This document shows positions 40,801 to 53,599 of a stretch of 64,000 nt of DNA, piece after piece. The position numbers and the translations under genes were made by a program. The stretch comes from Sitta carolinensis (Eukaryota > Chordata > Aves > Passeriformes > Sittidae), in assembly GCA_032173965.1 (NCBI GenBank), contig CM063287.1:8065859-8129858 (forward strand), written 5' to 3'. How positions within the stretch are numbered: the first letter of the stretch is position 1; every line of letters begins with the position of its first letter. The notes under the pieces were generated by a model, which saw only the letters and a list, made by a program, of their open reading frames with translations, searched no databases and was not told the DNA's origin.

Positions 40801-43800
40801 TCATCAAGACCTCTTTACATAAGGCAATAAAAACTAACAAGGCAAAAAATTCACAAGTAACACCTTCTAAGTAAAAGGAAATAGGGATAGAGGACATAAA
40901 AATAGGTCTATTGGACCTGGACCTAATAATTGTGAAGAATACATCAGATTGTGTTGTAGCAAGTGACAACAGGAGTTTCTATTAAACCAGCAGAATTATG
41001 CAAAAGGCAAGAATCCCAAGTCTGATAAAGCTGAAACATTTACTCATCTGTTAATATACTGCTAATATTTTTGAATATGTGACATCCAATAGAGGCTATA
41101 TTCAGCCTAACATCTCTAACAACCTTAACCTCTGAAAACATTGAAAGATTTTCACAAGGTTTGTTTCATTCCAGTCCACTGCTCCAACCCCAGATTTTAA
41201 AAACCATAAATACTCTTCTCAGCTCCAAGAAAAAAAAAAAAGACAGACCTCGGTCAGTATTATTCCATTTACAGGTTATAGCTTTAGCATCCTAAACCCC
41301 CATGCAATTAGAGATGGGAACTGCCCAATAAGCAGCAATGCTCACATCTCACTCTGGAAGGTCCCCAGATAGATGATTTACAATCTGTAACATTTTTATA
41401 GATCATAAGGCTGGTTTACATCTCTTTTATGAGAGGTTTTAAAATTTATAAGTTTTCATTTTCCCCTCCCTTGGAGTCCAGTTATTAGTGAAGAGAGGCT
41501 TTATAGGTAGCAGGGAAGAAGGAAATGATCAGATTAAAAAACAAACAGAAAAAAACCATAGAATATTTCAACTCCTTCATTCTATAAAAGGACAGGTAAT
41601 AAACTAATTTAGTAGGACAATTCTTAATCTTTTAAGATACACTTGGACACTTGGAGATATTTATAGCCTATGATACAGAATAGGACATCAACATCATAAT
41701 TTACTCTAAGTAGGTATTTCAAAAATAATAATTTGAGAAGAAACATTTTATTTTAAAAACATGTTTTAATTGGTTAGCAGAAATTTACAAAGAATTAGAA
41801 ATTAAAAAAAAGTCAAACCTAGATCATAAATTTTAATGCCATAAATTACTCCTCACTTCTGCTATCATGCAGAAGAAAATTTTGACTTAGCAATAAAAAC
41901 TCCATACACAAATCTAAAATACCTTTGTTCCAATATTTTAAATGGTTTCTCTCTAATTCTCCTCTGTCTTTTGTATTTAAAATACTTCAACTAAGTGGCT
42001 AAGGTTATTTACAGGGAACAGAAGACAAATACCAATGAAGAACTTCAAGTAAACGCACTTTATACTGCTTCATGAGAATAAAGTACAACTACAGAGACTC
42101 AACTCTGATCAAACCAGCTCTAAGCTACACAGCTAGATTAGGATCCATGACTTAATCATACATTTTCCTCAGAGAGCTTTAGAATTTTTTTAACAAATAT
42201 TTTACTATTAATAACATGTAGTCTCCAGATCATTTTAAGATACTTATCTTGAAAAGCAAATCTTTAGAGCTGAAAATTATGCTTTTACCATATTAATGTC
42301 TTTGGTTTTTAAAAATCTATCTTTTTCCACCAAGGTATTCACGTCTGCTTTGTACAGCATTCATCTCTGTTTTAAAAGACCAGCTGTAAGGAAACTAAAA
42401 ATACCTTGTTTTTAAATAGGTGAAATAGCACTTAGTGCAGTTATTATCATTAAGAAAAAAAAAGCAGTAGTGTTATATTAATCTTTGAAGAGAAAAGAAC
42501 TTAAGAAGCATTTTTCAGTAAGATGCAGACAATTGTCAGAAGGTATATATTTAAATTAAATTGAATAGGTTAACCCATGTCATACAACCCTAATTGAGCA
42601 CAACACTTTTAAAGGATATGTTTTCCCAACAAGAGAAAATACTGAGCATTTGAAAAAAACCCTACACTACATAAAAATGTCATTACATTCTTAATTTCAA
42701 AGAATTTCAAAGATAAGCCATTAACATTCATATAAATGGAGTTTTGTAGCAAATGCAAGAGCAGAAAGCTGAACCAACTTTCTCATACAAGCAAACATGT
42801 TTCTAGAAGAGCAGTCACTTCCTAGAACACAAGATTTTGAAGAAAATGTTTCCAATTTAAAGTGATATTTTTAAGCAAAAAAATAAGCAGAACAGAAGCG
42901 AAATGTCTGATAAATATATGTAACAACCACTGTTTAAAAAAAGCCCAAACAAAAACAAACAAAAAAAAAATTAAAAAACCCACAAAACAAAGAAAGCATA
43001 CAAAGGTCCTGACATATTCAGGTAAACAACAAGTATACTGAAAAGAATGATTAGTAAATCACAAATATTTACAAAATAGTTAAACGCAGCTCTCCAATCA
43101 CACGGAAATTGGGCAGTAAAGAGCAGATGTAGAACAGATGATAGTGGCAATTTTATTTAGAAATTCAAGGGTTGTTTTCCAAACAAGTCCGTCTCGGTTT
43201 CATTAACCCATAGGTCAACCAAACTAACCTGGCAAAGCTACCTCAAGCCAATCTCCACACCTTTTGACTCAAACAAAAAGCAAAAAAAAACAAAAAATAC
43301 AAAAAAAAAAAAAAAACTATTCCCTCTTCAGTTCATATTACCAACAGATCCCAAAGAGAAAAGGGGGAGAAAGATAGAGAGATTTCTTGAGTTGACTTTG
43401 GGGCAAAATTCAAAACTTCAGTTTTAAAAGCTTCACAGAAAGCTTTCACAAGGATTCTTAGATAAAGAGACAAACATTAAGCTCAGAGACATGTGGCTCC
43501 TCTTGATTTCACACAATGTCATGCCTTGCATGCCTGCTCAGCAGCTGGACAAATACCACATGGATTATCCTAGAAGGCATTGTGCACAAGGATTTCAGTC
43601 TACCAAAACATGTCTCATTCAGTTTAAAGAAGTGAAGTAGGCTTTAAGCACATAAAACTGCAAAATCATGACCAAAAGGCCCAATTTCTATTGTTTACAT
43701 TCCTTGACCAAAGATGACAAACACATTCCATAGGTTATTCACTGCTTTATCAAAAGACATTAACACAATTGTAATAATCACAGTCAGATATCAGCTTGGT

Positions 43801-44548
43801 CTGTTTGAAGCATGATAAACATTTTTCAGGACTTTAGTCTAAATGCATAACTTCTGCAAAGCCAGGGTCTTCCACAGCAACTTCCAAGGGACCACATAAA
43901 TATAAACATAATTCTGGTGGTATCCAAAAACCCTTTGGACCAGATCAACCAGTGAACTTGAGTATTGGGTTGGCTCCCTTGGACAATTCCTGTCAAAGAC
44001 CTGTCATAGCTGAAAATCTGTAAATATCACTACATCAGTATTTATTCTCCGAGAGCACAGGAGTTATGCAGTGCACTACAACTTAGCTCCATCCTAGACT
44101 GAAAGGGGTGCAGATAAAGCACCAACTCTAACTACAGTTGCAAGCACTTTGAACATGTCAGTTCACAGCATGGAACAGCTGGGTGTTTTACATTCAACTC
44201 ATGAGTATTTTATCAAACAATCCAGCATCCAAGATGCCAGCACTCCAAAACATTTGTAATCTGCCTCATGTATTGTTCCACGAAACAATAAAGAGCTCAA
44301 TATCTCTCCCACTGCTTTATGAGGTTAGCCTTTCTGTCCCTTGAATAATACATCACTAGTACTGAAATGTGCATTCCTCGAGTCGCTTCCAAAAAGGTTA
44401 AAAACCTCCTTCTCCTCAAGCCCAATGCACTACAAAATAAGTAGTAAATCATCTTTATTATAGATGTAGACTATTTTCCCAGCTACATTTCCCTTCCAAA
44501 GAACAAAATTGTTTGGCTCATGGTTTAACTGATACAGAGACACAGAAT
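37837..44548. other. Non-coding sequence
   Basis: About 6.7 kb of AT-rich unique sequence, with A runs at 41230-41241 and 43301-43316. No gene, RNA or interspersed element is recognised. C clearly exceeds G in several sampled lines, for example 43201-43260. Confidence 0.65.
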
Positions 44549-44656
44549 TCCACACCTCCCTGGGCAGCTGTTTCAGTGCCCTGCCACCCTTAACATAAAG
44601 AGGTTCTTCCTCATGTCATTCAACATCAAATAGCACAAAAGGATTCTCTCCCCTTC
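44549..44656 (-). mobile_element. CR1 LINE fragment (internal part of 3' UTR)
   Basis: The plus-strand text CACCTCCCTGGGCAGCTG, then TTCAGTGCC..CCACCCT, then AAAGAGGTTCTTCCTCATGTC follows the reverse complement of CR1 just 5' of the part seen at 33.5 kb. The tail end is missing, so the copy is truncated at both sides. It is on the minus strand and strongly diverged. The two fragments cover adjacent parts of the element, but they lie 11 kb apart and are separate insertions unless rearranged. Confidence 0.85.
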
Positions 44657-46330
44657 ATCTAGTTCCATGCAAACTGACACACAGCTGAATTAGAGAAAAA
44701 TTGTAAAAAGCTGGGACCAATAGCACCAAACTTTGAAGTAACCTAGAAAAAACCTTTGAAGTAGAGATTTTATTTCTTCAAGTAATATTGCTCAGTTGTT
44801 CTGAAATTAATTTAGCAAGATGATCAAACAAAAAGCTTAATTAACTCAAGTTATTCTCGCTATATGAATCAGATGCGATCCACCTACAACTTGAACAGAA
44901 TACACTTTCTAAAATTTATTTTTCTGAAAGCAAGAGTAGATCTTGGCTGCTCAGGTGGTTTCAACAGGAAAGGTGAGGGGCGGTAAATGAGGGTGGAGTG
45001 TAACAAATAGTTCTGTAAGTAGGAAAACTAGTCAGTCATTTCCAACAGATTTGTGTCCTAACAGGACACAATTCTGGAATCTAAAGCACAAACTATTTCA
45101 GGAAATACAAGGGCTTCCATGGCCAAGAAGCAAACATGACTGTTGACCTGCTGCAGAAATTCTCTAAACAGGTAAAAACAGGGATGCACCTGCTCCAAGC
45201 ACAGGCCTCCTTCACAGCAGGGAATCCTAATAGGATCTCGCCAAAAACAGCCCTCTCTTCTTCAACTCTGATCTCCTGTCAAGTAGAGCTGAAATTAAAC
45301 CAGACTACAACAGAAGAGAAAACACACATGTAAGCACAAACAAATATTCCTTGGGAAACAAGATACAATTGTAATATAAAATGTTTTCATTAGTTAGAAT
45401 TAGCATAAAACTCAGTATGCCAGTTTTACAATTACACTATGTTGCATATGCTACAAGTTCTCAAAACTACCTTAAACTTCACATTTCTATAAATAACTGT
45501 GTATGTATGCTTAAACAAAGATTGCTGATAATATGCACATATAAAACCTTGCATGAGTTATATTATTCCCCCTCTGACTACTCACCATTATTTAACCTCC
45601 AAAAAAAAAAATAGAAGTCTGAAAACACTCTGAGTTAGCCAGCTGTGTCATGAAAGAAAAAGTTTTCATTAAAAAAAAAAAAATAACATCCAGAAATAAC
45701 CCTTTTAAAGCAAGCAATTCAGATTGAATAAAGGTGGCCAGGAACCACCACTCTCCAGTTTACTTCCCTAATAATTGTAGCATCCTATATCAGGGGAAAA
45801 AAAATGAACCTACTTCTGCATAAAAAATGCATTATTTATGACATGACTTTACTGTAACTTCTGGCGAGGATACATAGTTTTATATTTCAATGGACAGTAC
45901 TTCCATCTAGTGCTCCTTGCAAAGTTTTCATGTTATTTTAAGACACAAAAGATCTACAAAAACTGCTAATATCATGGGTATGTGTGATTTTTCCAGTATG
46001 TTGGATTCCTGTTTCCCCTACAGCAAATAGCTCTTGATCACTGCAAAAGGTATAGTCCAGCCCCACAGCAAAAGGACACCTGGCATGTCAAACCCTAAGA
46101 AGCTTTGGCATGCTCTCAAACTAGAAACAGCCCAAAAAAAAACCACAATTCATCTTTTTGAATAAATAGCGGCAGGAAAGGAGAAATGGCACACTATCCC
46201 CCACACACACAATGGCACAACAAGCTCTCAGGAAAAAAATATATCACCCAGGAGACAGATTAAAAAGAATCCATAAAATGTGATGAAGAGTAAAATCAGA
46301 ACAGTAGAAGGGAAGATGAAAGCAATACAT
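44657..46330. other. Non-coding sequence
   Basis: Unique AT-rich DNA, with an A run at 45671-45683. The plus-strand open frames at 45136-45333 and 45381-45614 show no motif or splice context that would support coding. Confidence 0.6.
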
Positions 46331-46609
46331 TCACATAACCTTAATTACTGAGCTGGGGTTTGCCTCACCCTTCCCCCACCCCCATCTGCATTTGCTGTAT
46401 CTTCTGGAATTCAAGCTATCACTTTCTTTAAACATTCTTTTAAACCGAGTCCTAAAAGTGGCACTCCGATCAATCATCATTATTAAGAACATGCCACATG
46501 CAATGCAAATTGCTAAAGCTGCCCCACTTTGCACCAGAAAACTGGAGCACAGGCTGGGACCTGGGCGCTGATGATCAGGGGTAGAGCCATTCTCCTTCAC
46601 TTTCCTAGG
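46331..46609 (-). CDS. Candidate exon of an unidentified single-pass membrane protein
   Basis: The minus-strand frame is open from just after a TAG (46612-46610) to a TGA at about 46331, some 92 codons. It has no ATG near its start, so if real it is an internal or terminal exon. It reads as an NGS sequon, a proline-rich stretch, a hydrophobic segment of about 20 residues (FLVQSGAALAICIACGMFLI and on), then D-R and a basic run (RFKRMFK) with Ser, Arg and Tyr after it. Hydrophobic helix followed by positive charges is the usual order of a type I membrane anchor. A possible acceptor (CCTAG) lies just upstream and a possible donor (AGG|GTGAGG) at 46379/46378. I cannot name the family. A chance frame remains quite possible. 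Confidence 0.25.
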   Translation of the reverse strand, partial: PRKVKENGSTPDHQRPGPSLCSSFLVQSGAALAICIACGMFLIMMIDRSATFRTRFKRMFKESDSLNSRRYSKCRWGWGKGEANPSSVIKVM

Positions 46610-46612
46610 CTA

Positions 46613-47525
46613 CAACGTATGCAGAGTGGAAGTCCTCTGTGGGAAATGCCAAAAGCAAAGTAACCACTCACACAGCTGGCATCTACCTCCTTCCAGAAAG
46701 AGTTGAGAGATGTTTAAATTTTATCAAAGAAGAGATTAAAAGATGTTTCTCCCAGCTCAGGGAAGTGCCCTGCACCTTTCACTGACTACTCTCTGATGGA
46801 GTAGTGCTGTCATAACCATCCTTTGTGAACAGTGAGAAAGGCAAGATTATCAACTAACCTTATTAAAATAATAAAAATCCAAGTATAAATAGTCTTATTC
46901 AAATGAGAAGCATTTCTAATCTTTTAAATTAAACTCAATAAATACTTCACACTTATCCTCCATCCCTCAACTTCAGCCCAAAAAAACACCCTCCTTTAAA
47001 AATATTAATTAATGCCCATGGTTTGTGTAAACTAGCAAGTAACTTAAGACAGTGTGAGGAGATCTTGCACTCTGAGCAGTGAACCAGCTGGTGCTGATCA
47101 CCAAGTGCTCCCAGAATAGGATTACAAGGCTTTACTTGGGACTAGCACTGATCCAGTGTTGTGGGCTAACTGCCCCTTATCAGCTTTGGGAGCGCTCCTG
47201 GAGAGCATCTTCTTGTTGAATATAATTTGAAAACACCTGGTTTGTGAAGTCTGAAATTGCTTCACGACACAAACCAAAAGGTGCTAACTGGAGCAGATTG
47301 ATTTCAAAATTAACCTAGTGATTTCAACTCACATCTACGCACTCGCACTTGAGTCCTGTTGTGATATCAATTTTTTTTGGTGAAGATGCCCCAAGAAAAT
47401 GTGCAGAGGATCTCCACCTGCATTAGTACAAGAAATAAAACAATCTCATAGCTTTCACCTGTGCTGAGAAGTAAGAAGGAGAGGCTGGTCCAAAGGCAGT
47501 TACAATGCAGGTGCTGCTTTCACAA
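46613..47525. other. Non-coding sequence
   Basis: Unique DNA without recognised features. On the minus strand a good acceptor-like string ending CCCACAG occurs at about 46640, but the frame of the 46.4 kb candidate is stopped before reaching it. Confidence 0.6.
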
Positions 47526-47531
47526 TCCCTA

Positions 47532-47587
47532 ACACACTTCACCTGGCTCTCCATCACAGACTCTCACACACTTCACCTGGCTCTCCA
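47532..47587. repeat. 22-bp direct repeat, period 34
   Basis: The 22-mer beginning ACACACTTCACCTGGCTCTC occurs exactly at 47532-47553 and again at 47566-47587, separated by 12 bases. Exact identity points to a recent local duplication or replication slippage. Each copy contains CACCTG, an E-box core. Confidence 0.9.
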
Positions 47588-48638
47588 CTGCATGATCCAT
47601 TTCTCACCTTCCAAAGCATAAAATGAGTCCAAAATTAACTTGAAAACAGCTATTATGTCAAGAGCTCAAACTTCTATGGAGGTATATTGTTATTAGTCTT
47701 TGCATCATAGACATCAGGTTCCATGTAGGCCTCAGCTTTTAAGGTCTCTACAAAAAGTCATAACCAATCTCAACTTGATTTGAGAATTTATTTTTTTTTC
47801 CTAAAAAAATAAAACAATAAGCTTACACCTTCAGCTTAAGACTAAAACTACAAAACATATTCATTCTTAAAAGTACTAAGACTTACGGGTAAACCTTAAA
47901 AAAACTTAGCAAGAGCTTCTCTCTCAACATAGATATATGGCTAACTCGTTAAGTGTAAGAAGAAAAAGTCTGATGAAACTACTTTAAAAAATAAGATTTA
48001 ACTTTGAATTTTAATTACAAATTATTAATCTTAAAGTTACTTGGCACGGTATGTAGGCAAAACCAGAATACTTGTTTATTCAAGCGTGTTATGTCAAGCT
48101 TCTGGACAAGACATAGCTTCTGGTTGCTCAAATCTCCTGTGCTGAAGTACACCCAAAAATCCACGGTTAATATATTGCCCTATACTGTGGAATGCCTGGG
48201 TGACACCTGATGCCTGACATTTTGCATAAATCCAGCAAGGAAGACGTTAAGTCATGGAACTCAAAAGTGGAGAAGTGAAGATAGAAAGAAACCAAAAGTG
48301 AAGAAGATAAGAGAGAAAGCAAAAACCTCCAACACACCTTATAATATTTGAACAATTGCATCCTCCCCACATCCTTACTGGAGGGCAGTAAGAAGAAATC
48401 CCTAATTCAGAGTGGATTTCAAGTAGCTGAGCTGATTTCTCCTTATTTTAGGACAAGAGGAGATAGCACAATTTCTGCTCTGGGTGTGAAGTGGAAATGG
48501 GGTTTTTATTGGGAGCTGAATGCTTGGCTAGAGTTTGCAAGGGCAGTCAGCAGCCTACTCACCATTGATTTAATTATTCTCCTTCTTCCCTTCCCAGGGC
48601 TACTTAGGGTAGGAATTCAATGACAGTAAACTCCTCTA

Positions 48639-48640
<2 letters not shown>
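47588..48640. other. Non-coding sequence
   Basis: No gene recognised. Plus- and minus-strand frames between 48004 and 48623 overlap one another and have no homology that I can see. Confidence 0.6.
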
Positions 48641-48669
<29 letters not shown>

Positions 48670-48707
48670 CACCACACACAAAAAAAAAACACACACACAA
48701 AAAAAAA
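48641..48707. repeat. Poly(A) run (29 A) grading into an A/CA-rich tract
   Basis: Twenty-nine A residues at 48641-48669 pass into ACCACACAC and ACACACACA blocks separated by A runs. No retroelement body is recognised upstream. The mixture suggests a microsatellite that grew from an A run. Confidence 0.9.
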
Positions 48708-51700
48708 CAAAACTTCCTAATATGCAGCTACAATTGCACACATCACTCCTTCCACCCTTCAGGACAGATGTGTTTTTGGGAGGTAAAGCAACCCAATCTA
48801 CCACACCAGAGACAGGTAACATCACTATAAACTCTCTCATTATGAGTGGCACTCCAGGTAAGAGCTTTCAGAGATGACAGTGATAAAAGTTTATGGTTGA
48901 TAAATCAATACTGCATATGAATAGTAAGAAATAAAGTAATCAATGGATTACAATTACGTAGGTACCCCATTGAGACAGGAATTAGTCATTCAAAGTGGGA
49001 GCTAAAATAAAAACCTCTCTAGATGAGCTAGTGGGATCAACAGTAATCCTTCACAGCCAGACGTGTGCACCCTACAGCACTTCACAGAGCTCAAAAAATA
49101 TAATCTAAGAGTTCATTTACACACTAGTAGTTTAGGAACACTGAGCTGCCTTTCAGCTGATAGATATCTCACAGTTCTTGCAGCCTCTGAAATAAATCCT
49201 TGTAATTCAAAGTGTGCCATTAACATTCACAAAAGGTGAAACAGTCCCCCCAAACAAAAATAAACTATACCCCTGAACAGTTATTCAGAAGCCTCTGCAG
49301 TAAGTTAACGCAAAGAAACTTCTGTTTACTAACAGCTAGCAATTAAAGCCCCAGAGCATACACCTTGTTTCATTTCAAACCCTTGTAATTTGTATAAAAA
49401 AAGTCTCTAGGAGAGGCAGAATAAAAATGAAGTATCTGTTAAAATGTGTGAGAGCTGTACCTAATCACCAACCACAATAAGATTCAGCTGGTGCTTTAAA
49501 AATATTTGGTCCTAGTTTCCTAATACTAGAGCTTAGCAGCTGCCCAGCCGAGCTTTTCCAATCAACTTCCTATCTACAGAGCCTCTAGTTTTCCAAAGGG
49601 GATATTGTTACAGAAAGAGAACCATGAATATCAATTGTACTGCCTTCCAATTTGTATTGATTTTGTACATTCATAGCACAATTTGGAGTTAGATTTTGCT
49701 CCCTACTACCTTTTACACCCACTTTTCACAGGGACAAAGGATTTCATTAAACAAGCAGGAGAGAATGAATCCATACAGTACTGGGTGTAATATTTGCCAC
49801 CCAGCATAAAAACAGATAAATCCACAGTAATTTCTGGTATGCATAATTCAAAATCCATCTCATCCACTAGTATTCCATAAAACACACAAAAATCTCGATC
49901 TCAGTCTAGTTTACTAACAACGAAGATCCAACAGAAAAGGCAAGCTGCAGCAAATCAATCAATATGAAATCTAGTGGATTTTGCTTTAAAATACTACATG
50001 TAATTATTAGACATGCAATAGAATTGCCTTCTTGGAGGCACAACAGTTACCTATCCACAGTTTCCAGACAGACAGCCAACACATCTAAATACCAGGTAAG
50101 AAACAATCCCCTGCCAAAGGGGGCTAGGTCTGAAACATGGATAAGTTTTTGTCAGTCTAACTTAGGCTTAAGTCTTTCCAGGCCAGATACTCTCTACACA
50201 TTGATCTTCTCACTTTGAGATAGTCCTAGAAAGGATTTATGCCTTACTTAGCTCACAAACATAAACCAAGTTCTCCTAACACATAAAAAAAATATATGCT
50301 CACAATAAGCAAAAGTGATCCAAAATACAGCAAACAAGCAAGCCTTACTTGTTACCCACAGAGACAAGCTATTTCACCGACTCCAAAAACACAGAAATCT
50401 GACCTGAGAACTGTTGTTTGAAGGAAGAAAAGCAGAGCAGACCTTCTGCAGACAACCACCTCTCTAGAGCACCCTCAGTGTTCTAGTGAAGTGAAGTGAA
50501 GCAAGGCCACCCCCACCCCAGGTGTTGCAAATTAATTCCCTTCCCCAGGTGTAGCCAGCTCTCCGCTCCAGGCTCCCTGCAGCTGCCTCTCGTTGCTGCT
50601 TGATGAGCCCACACCTGCTCTGCATAGGGAGCTCTCTGCCAGCCCCCAAATGCCCCCCTTGCAGGCCTATCCATGGCATGTGTAAAGCTGCCAGAAATCC
50701 TGCAACAAAACACTGCTGCATGCAACTTGTGGGCAGAGAGAATGGAACCCTGGGCTGGACCCGGCCGCTGCTGCAGTCAGTGGTAACTCCCCAGGTGATT
50801 TCAGGGCAACAGGTCAATTTTCCTGCTGGGGAGCTGCAACGTTCCACAGTGTTCACAAAGGAGAGTGTCAGAAGAAAATAGGCAGGGTTCTGTCCTCTGG
50901 TGATGGGAGCAATCAGTCTTTACACTACCAGACAGACAGTTAAACCAGAAGAACTGCTGTCAATGCAAAAATCTCTCAACAGAGAAAAGGATCTTTCTTT
51001 AGCCCTAAGAGCTGAATATCCACATCTTTAAGAGAGGCATAACTGCAGAAGTTTTGTTACCTTGATCAAACCTATTTCTTCCTTCAAGAAGTCATATTCT
51101 CCTTACTCACTGAATCAAAATAATGTACAGAAACACAATAACCACTTTATGGCATTCCTATAAAATTTCTGTAAAATATTTCTGGTGGTTTTGCTAAACA
51201 TAATTTTTTCCTCAATACTAGATTTTAAAGATTTAAGATAATGGAATTTTCACAAAGTGATGGAAACTCAACCTTATGAGTATCTGCACAAGATGAACGT
51301 CTTGATAAATTGATGATGCCAAACAAATACAGGCAATTTTTTGCCCTCTACATCTGAAAGTTCAGATTTTCAAGTTTGTTGGATTCAATAAACATGATCC
51401 ATTAGATGATGGAGAAAATGAATACTGCTACATCAAGTAATATAAAAAATTCATTTGAGATGCTGGATCTCATCTCAAAAACATGGCCCTTTTCTAGAAG
51501 GAAGTAGTAAAAAGTAACACTATTTGCTTTAGCACAGTAGATACTTCATCTGAGTATGCTGTTTGAGATAGATAACTAGATTTTATTCTAACTCTGAAAA
51601 TTGAAACCAATACTCTTCTGTCTTCTTACATGCACAAACTAACATATCCATAAGCATACATAATTTAGTAATTGGGTCAAGAGATTCTGAGAATAATAAG

Positions 51701-52200
51701 GAAAAATAATAAATGTTTTATTTAATAAATAATAAATATACGGGTAAAAGTTTGCTTCATGCAGAGTGAGCTTGAGAAAGAAATGATGCAGTGGCTGCAT
51801 CCATCAGCAGTCTAGAGAGATATTAGAAGTTCCAGGTATGAAAAGAGCATAATTTCTTCTTCACTGTGTAGATATGTAAGTAAAGTCACAGTTCTCTGGC
51901 TCAAGAACCTGCATCTTTGAACCAGACAACACTATGAAACCCCTCAAGAATTACATAAGCACTGCTCTCCCCATTTCATAGAAGGAAAATTGTATTGACT
52001 AAGAAAAAAAAATAAGGAAAAAAAAAATAGACATGGCTTCAAAGGAGGCTGATTCCAAAAAATGGGCTAAGAGGAACAAAGAGGGGTGAAGTCATTAAAG
52101 GTTAGTCAGGGCAATGAAGAATGAAACCTGGTTCCCAGCTGTGACCCCACTGTAAGTGACTGGAATGACTCCTTAAGAAACTTCTACTGAGGGTTCCTTA
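48708..52200. other. Non-coding sequence
   Basis: Contains two good plus-strand donor strings (CCAG|GTAAGA near 48856 and CCAG|GTAAGA near 50095) and a moderately GC-rich patch at 50500-50870 with overlapping frames on both strands. None of the frames looks like a known protein and no matching acceptors stand out. A GTGAA-type triplication occurs near 50488-50503. Confidence 0.55.
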
Positions 52201-52204
52201 TCTG

Positions 52205-52345
52205 GGCGAAAATTATTTCTCTCTGAAGGTACAAGAAGGTCAATTCAAGTACATTTGTTAAATGTGCTGGGGCCTTTATAATGCAGTGCCACAAAATAAG
52301 AAGCTTTATAAGAAACTTAGATGCAGCCATGACGATTATGCTGTT
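52205..52345. promoter_or_regulatory. Possible conserved non-coding element
   Basis: Non-repetitive sequence with a nuclear-receptor half-site AGGTCA (52237-52242), two TTTATAA strings, and CATTAGTATTATTC-type homeodomain cores. The texture suggests constraint, but one sequence cannot show it. This is weaker than the 30.4 kb candidate. Confidence 0.15.
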
Positions 52346-53599
52346 TCATTAGTATTATTCAACATTTATTCAAAGTAGGGTTTAAATCCCTCATGGTATA
52401 ATTTAAAAACTCTCTCTGATCCTAAAAACACAGTCTAAAACCTTGACCCAACACACATCTAGAACATGCATTCTAGAGCCTGCACCAACATCCTCAAAGA
52501 GAATGAAAATATCTCACTTTCCTCCTTTCACTGACCTTTTATTTTCTTCACCTGAACTTCAGCAGAATCAGTATCTTGTAAAATCAGAGCCAGTTCTCAT
52601 AACCACAGATTTCATTGCTCAGACAGCAATAACATCTTAACATAAATCATTCTAACTGTTCACCATAATAAATACTTAAAATGAATTCTTCACAGACTCT
52701 GTTACTTTTTAAGAACAATATATGTAAATCATATACAATGGCAAAGAAAAATATATTTAAGACTTGAAATTGTACTGCTTGCACACAGGCATCTGGACCC
52801 TAGAAACTGCAATATTACCTACTCTGCCTGATATTCATCAGTATCTATGCTCCACAGAGATCCAAGACAGCGAATATGCTCCCTAGATTTGAGACAGTAA
52901 GATGAAAGGAGGAGACAGAAAGAAGAGGAAGAGTATACATGAAATTGTACAGACCATATCACTGAAACAAACGCCCCTTACCCCTCCCATGCTGTCCCTT
53001 TCTATACATGAACAACCTCTTCCTCCTCTCCCAAGGAGTGTGCACAGGAACATTCCTCAACTCCTGTAGTCAACATCTCCAGGTGACAATGGAGAATGCC
53101 CATCATTATCCATCTGAAACACTTTATACAAGTAGTTTATCTAACACACCTGGTATGAAACATCCTTAATAGCAAAGTTTGTATTTTGAAGACTGTCTTC
53201 TAATAAGCAGGAGAACCTCAGGTAATTCATGTTTGCTTTGGCATTCACTACATTGACGGTGTAGTGCCCTCAGGGGTCTGAGGACTAAAAATGCAAGATT
53301 AAACACAAGCCTTAAGAACTTGGTTACCATGAATGCCATCAAAACCTCTAAATTTGCAGACTGTTTTAAAATGCACCCTCCTTTGTAGCTGCAAATAGCA
53401 AAGTCCTGATGTGGTTGCCAAGAAACCAGTACTTGCAATTCACAGAGTTCACGTTTGAGAGATATTTGCACTCACAAACATTTACAAAAGCAAAACTGAA
53501 GCAAACCAGAAAATGCGATATAAATTCCTCTTATGATTTCTCAGTATCACCCTAAAACAAAGCACATATCCCACCCTCCCATCTTCAGATTGCTGCGCT

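Noticed and set aside
48755..48860. Plus-strand frame ending at a CCAG|GTAAGA donor near 48856
   Set aside because: The frame runs out of a poly(A)/CA repeat and the only upstream acceptor is weak. Chance is more likely.
50464..50856. 130-codon minus-strand frame in a GC-rich patch
   Set aside because: Overlapping frames of similar length occur on both strands, as expected from few stop codons in GC-rich sequence. No family resemblance.
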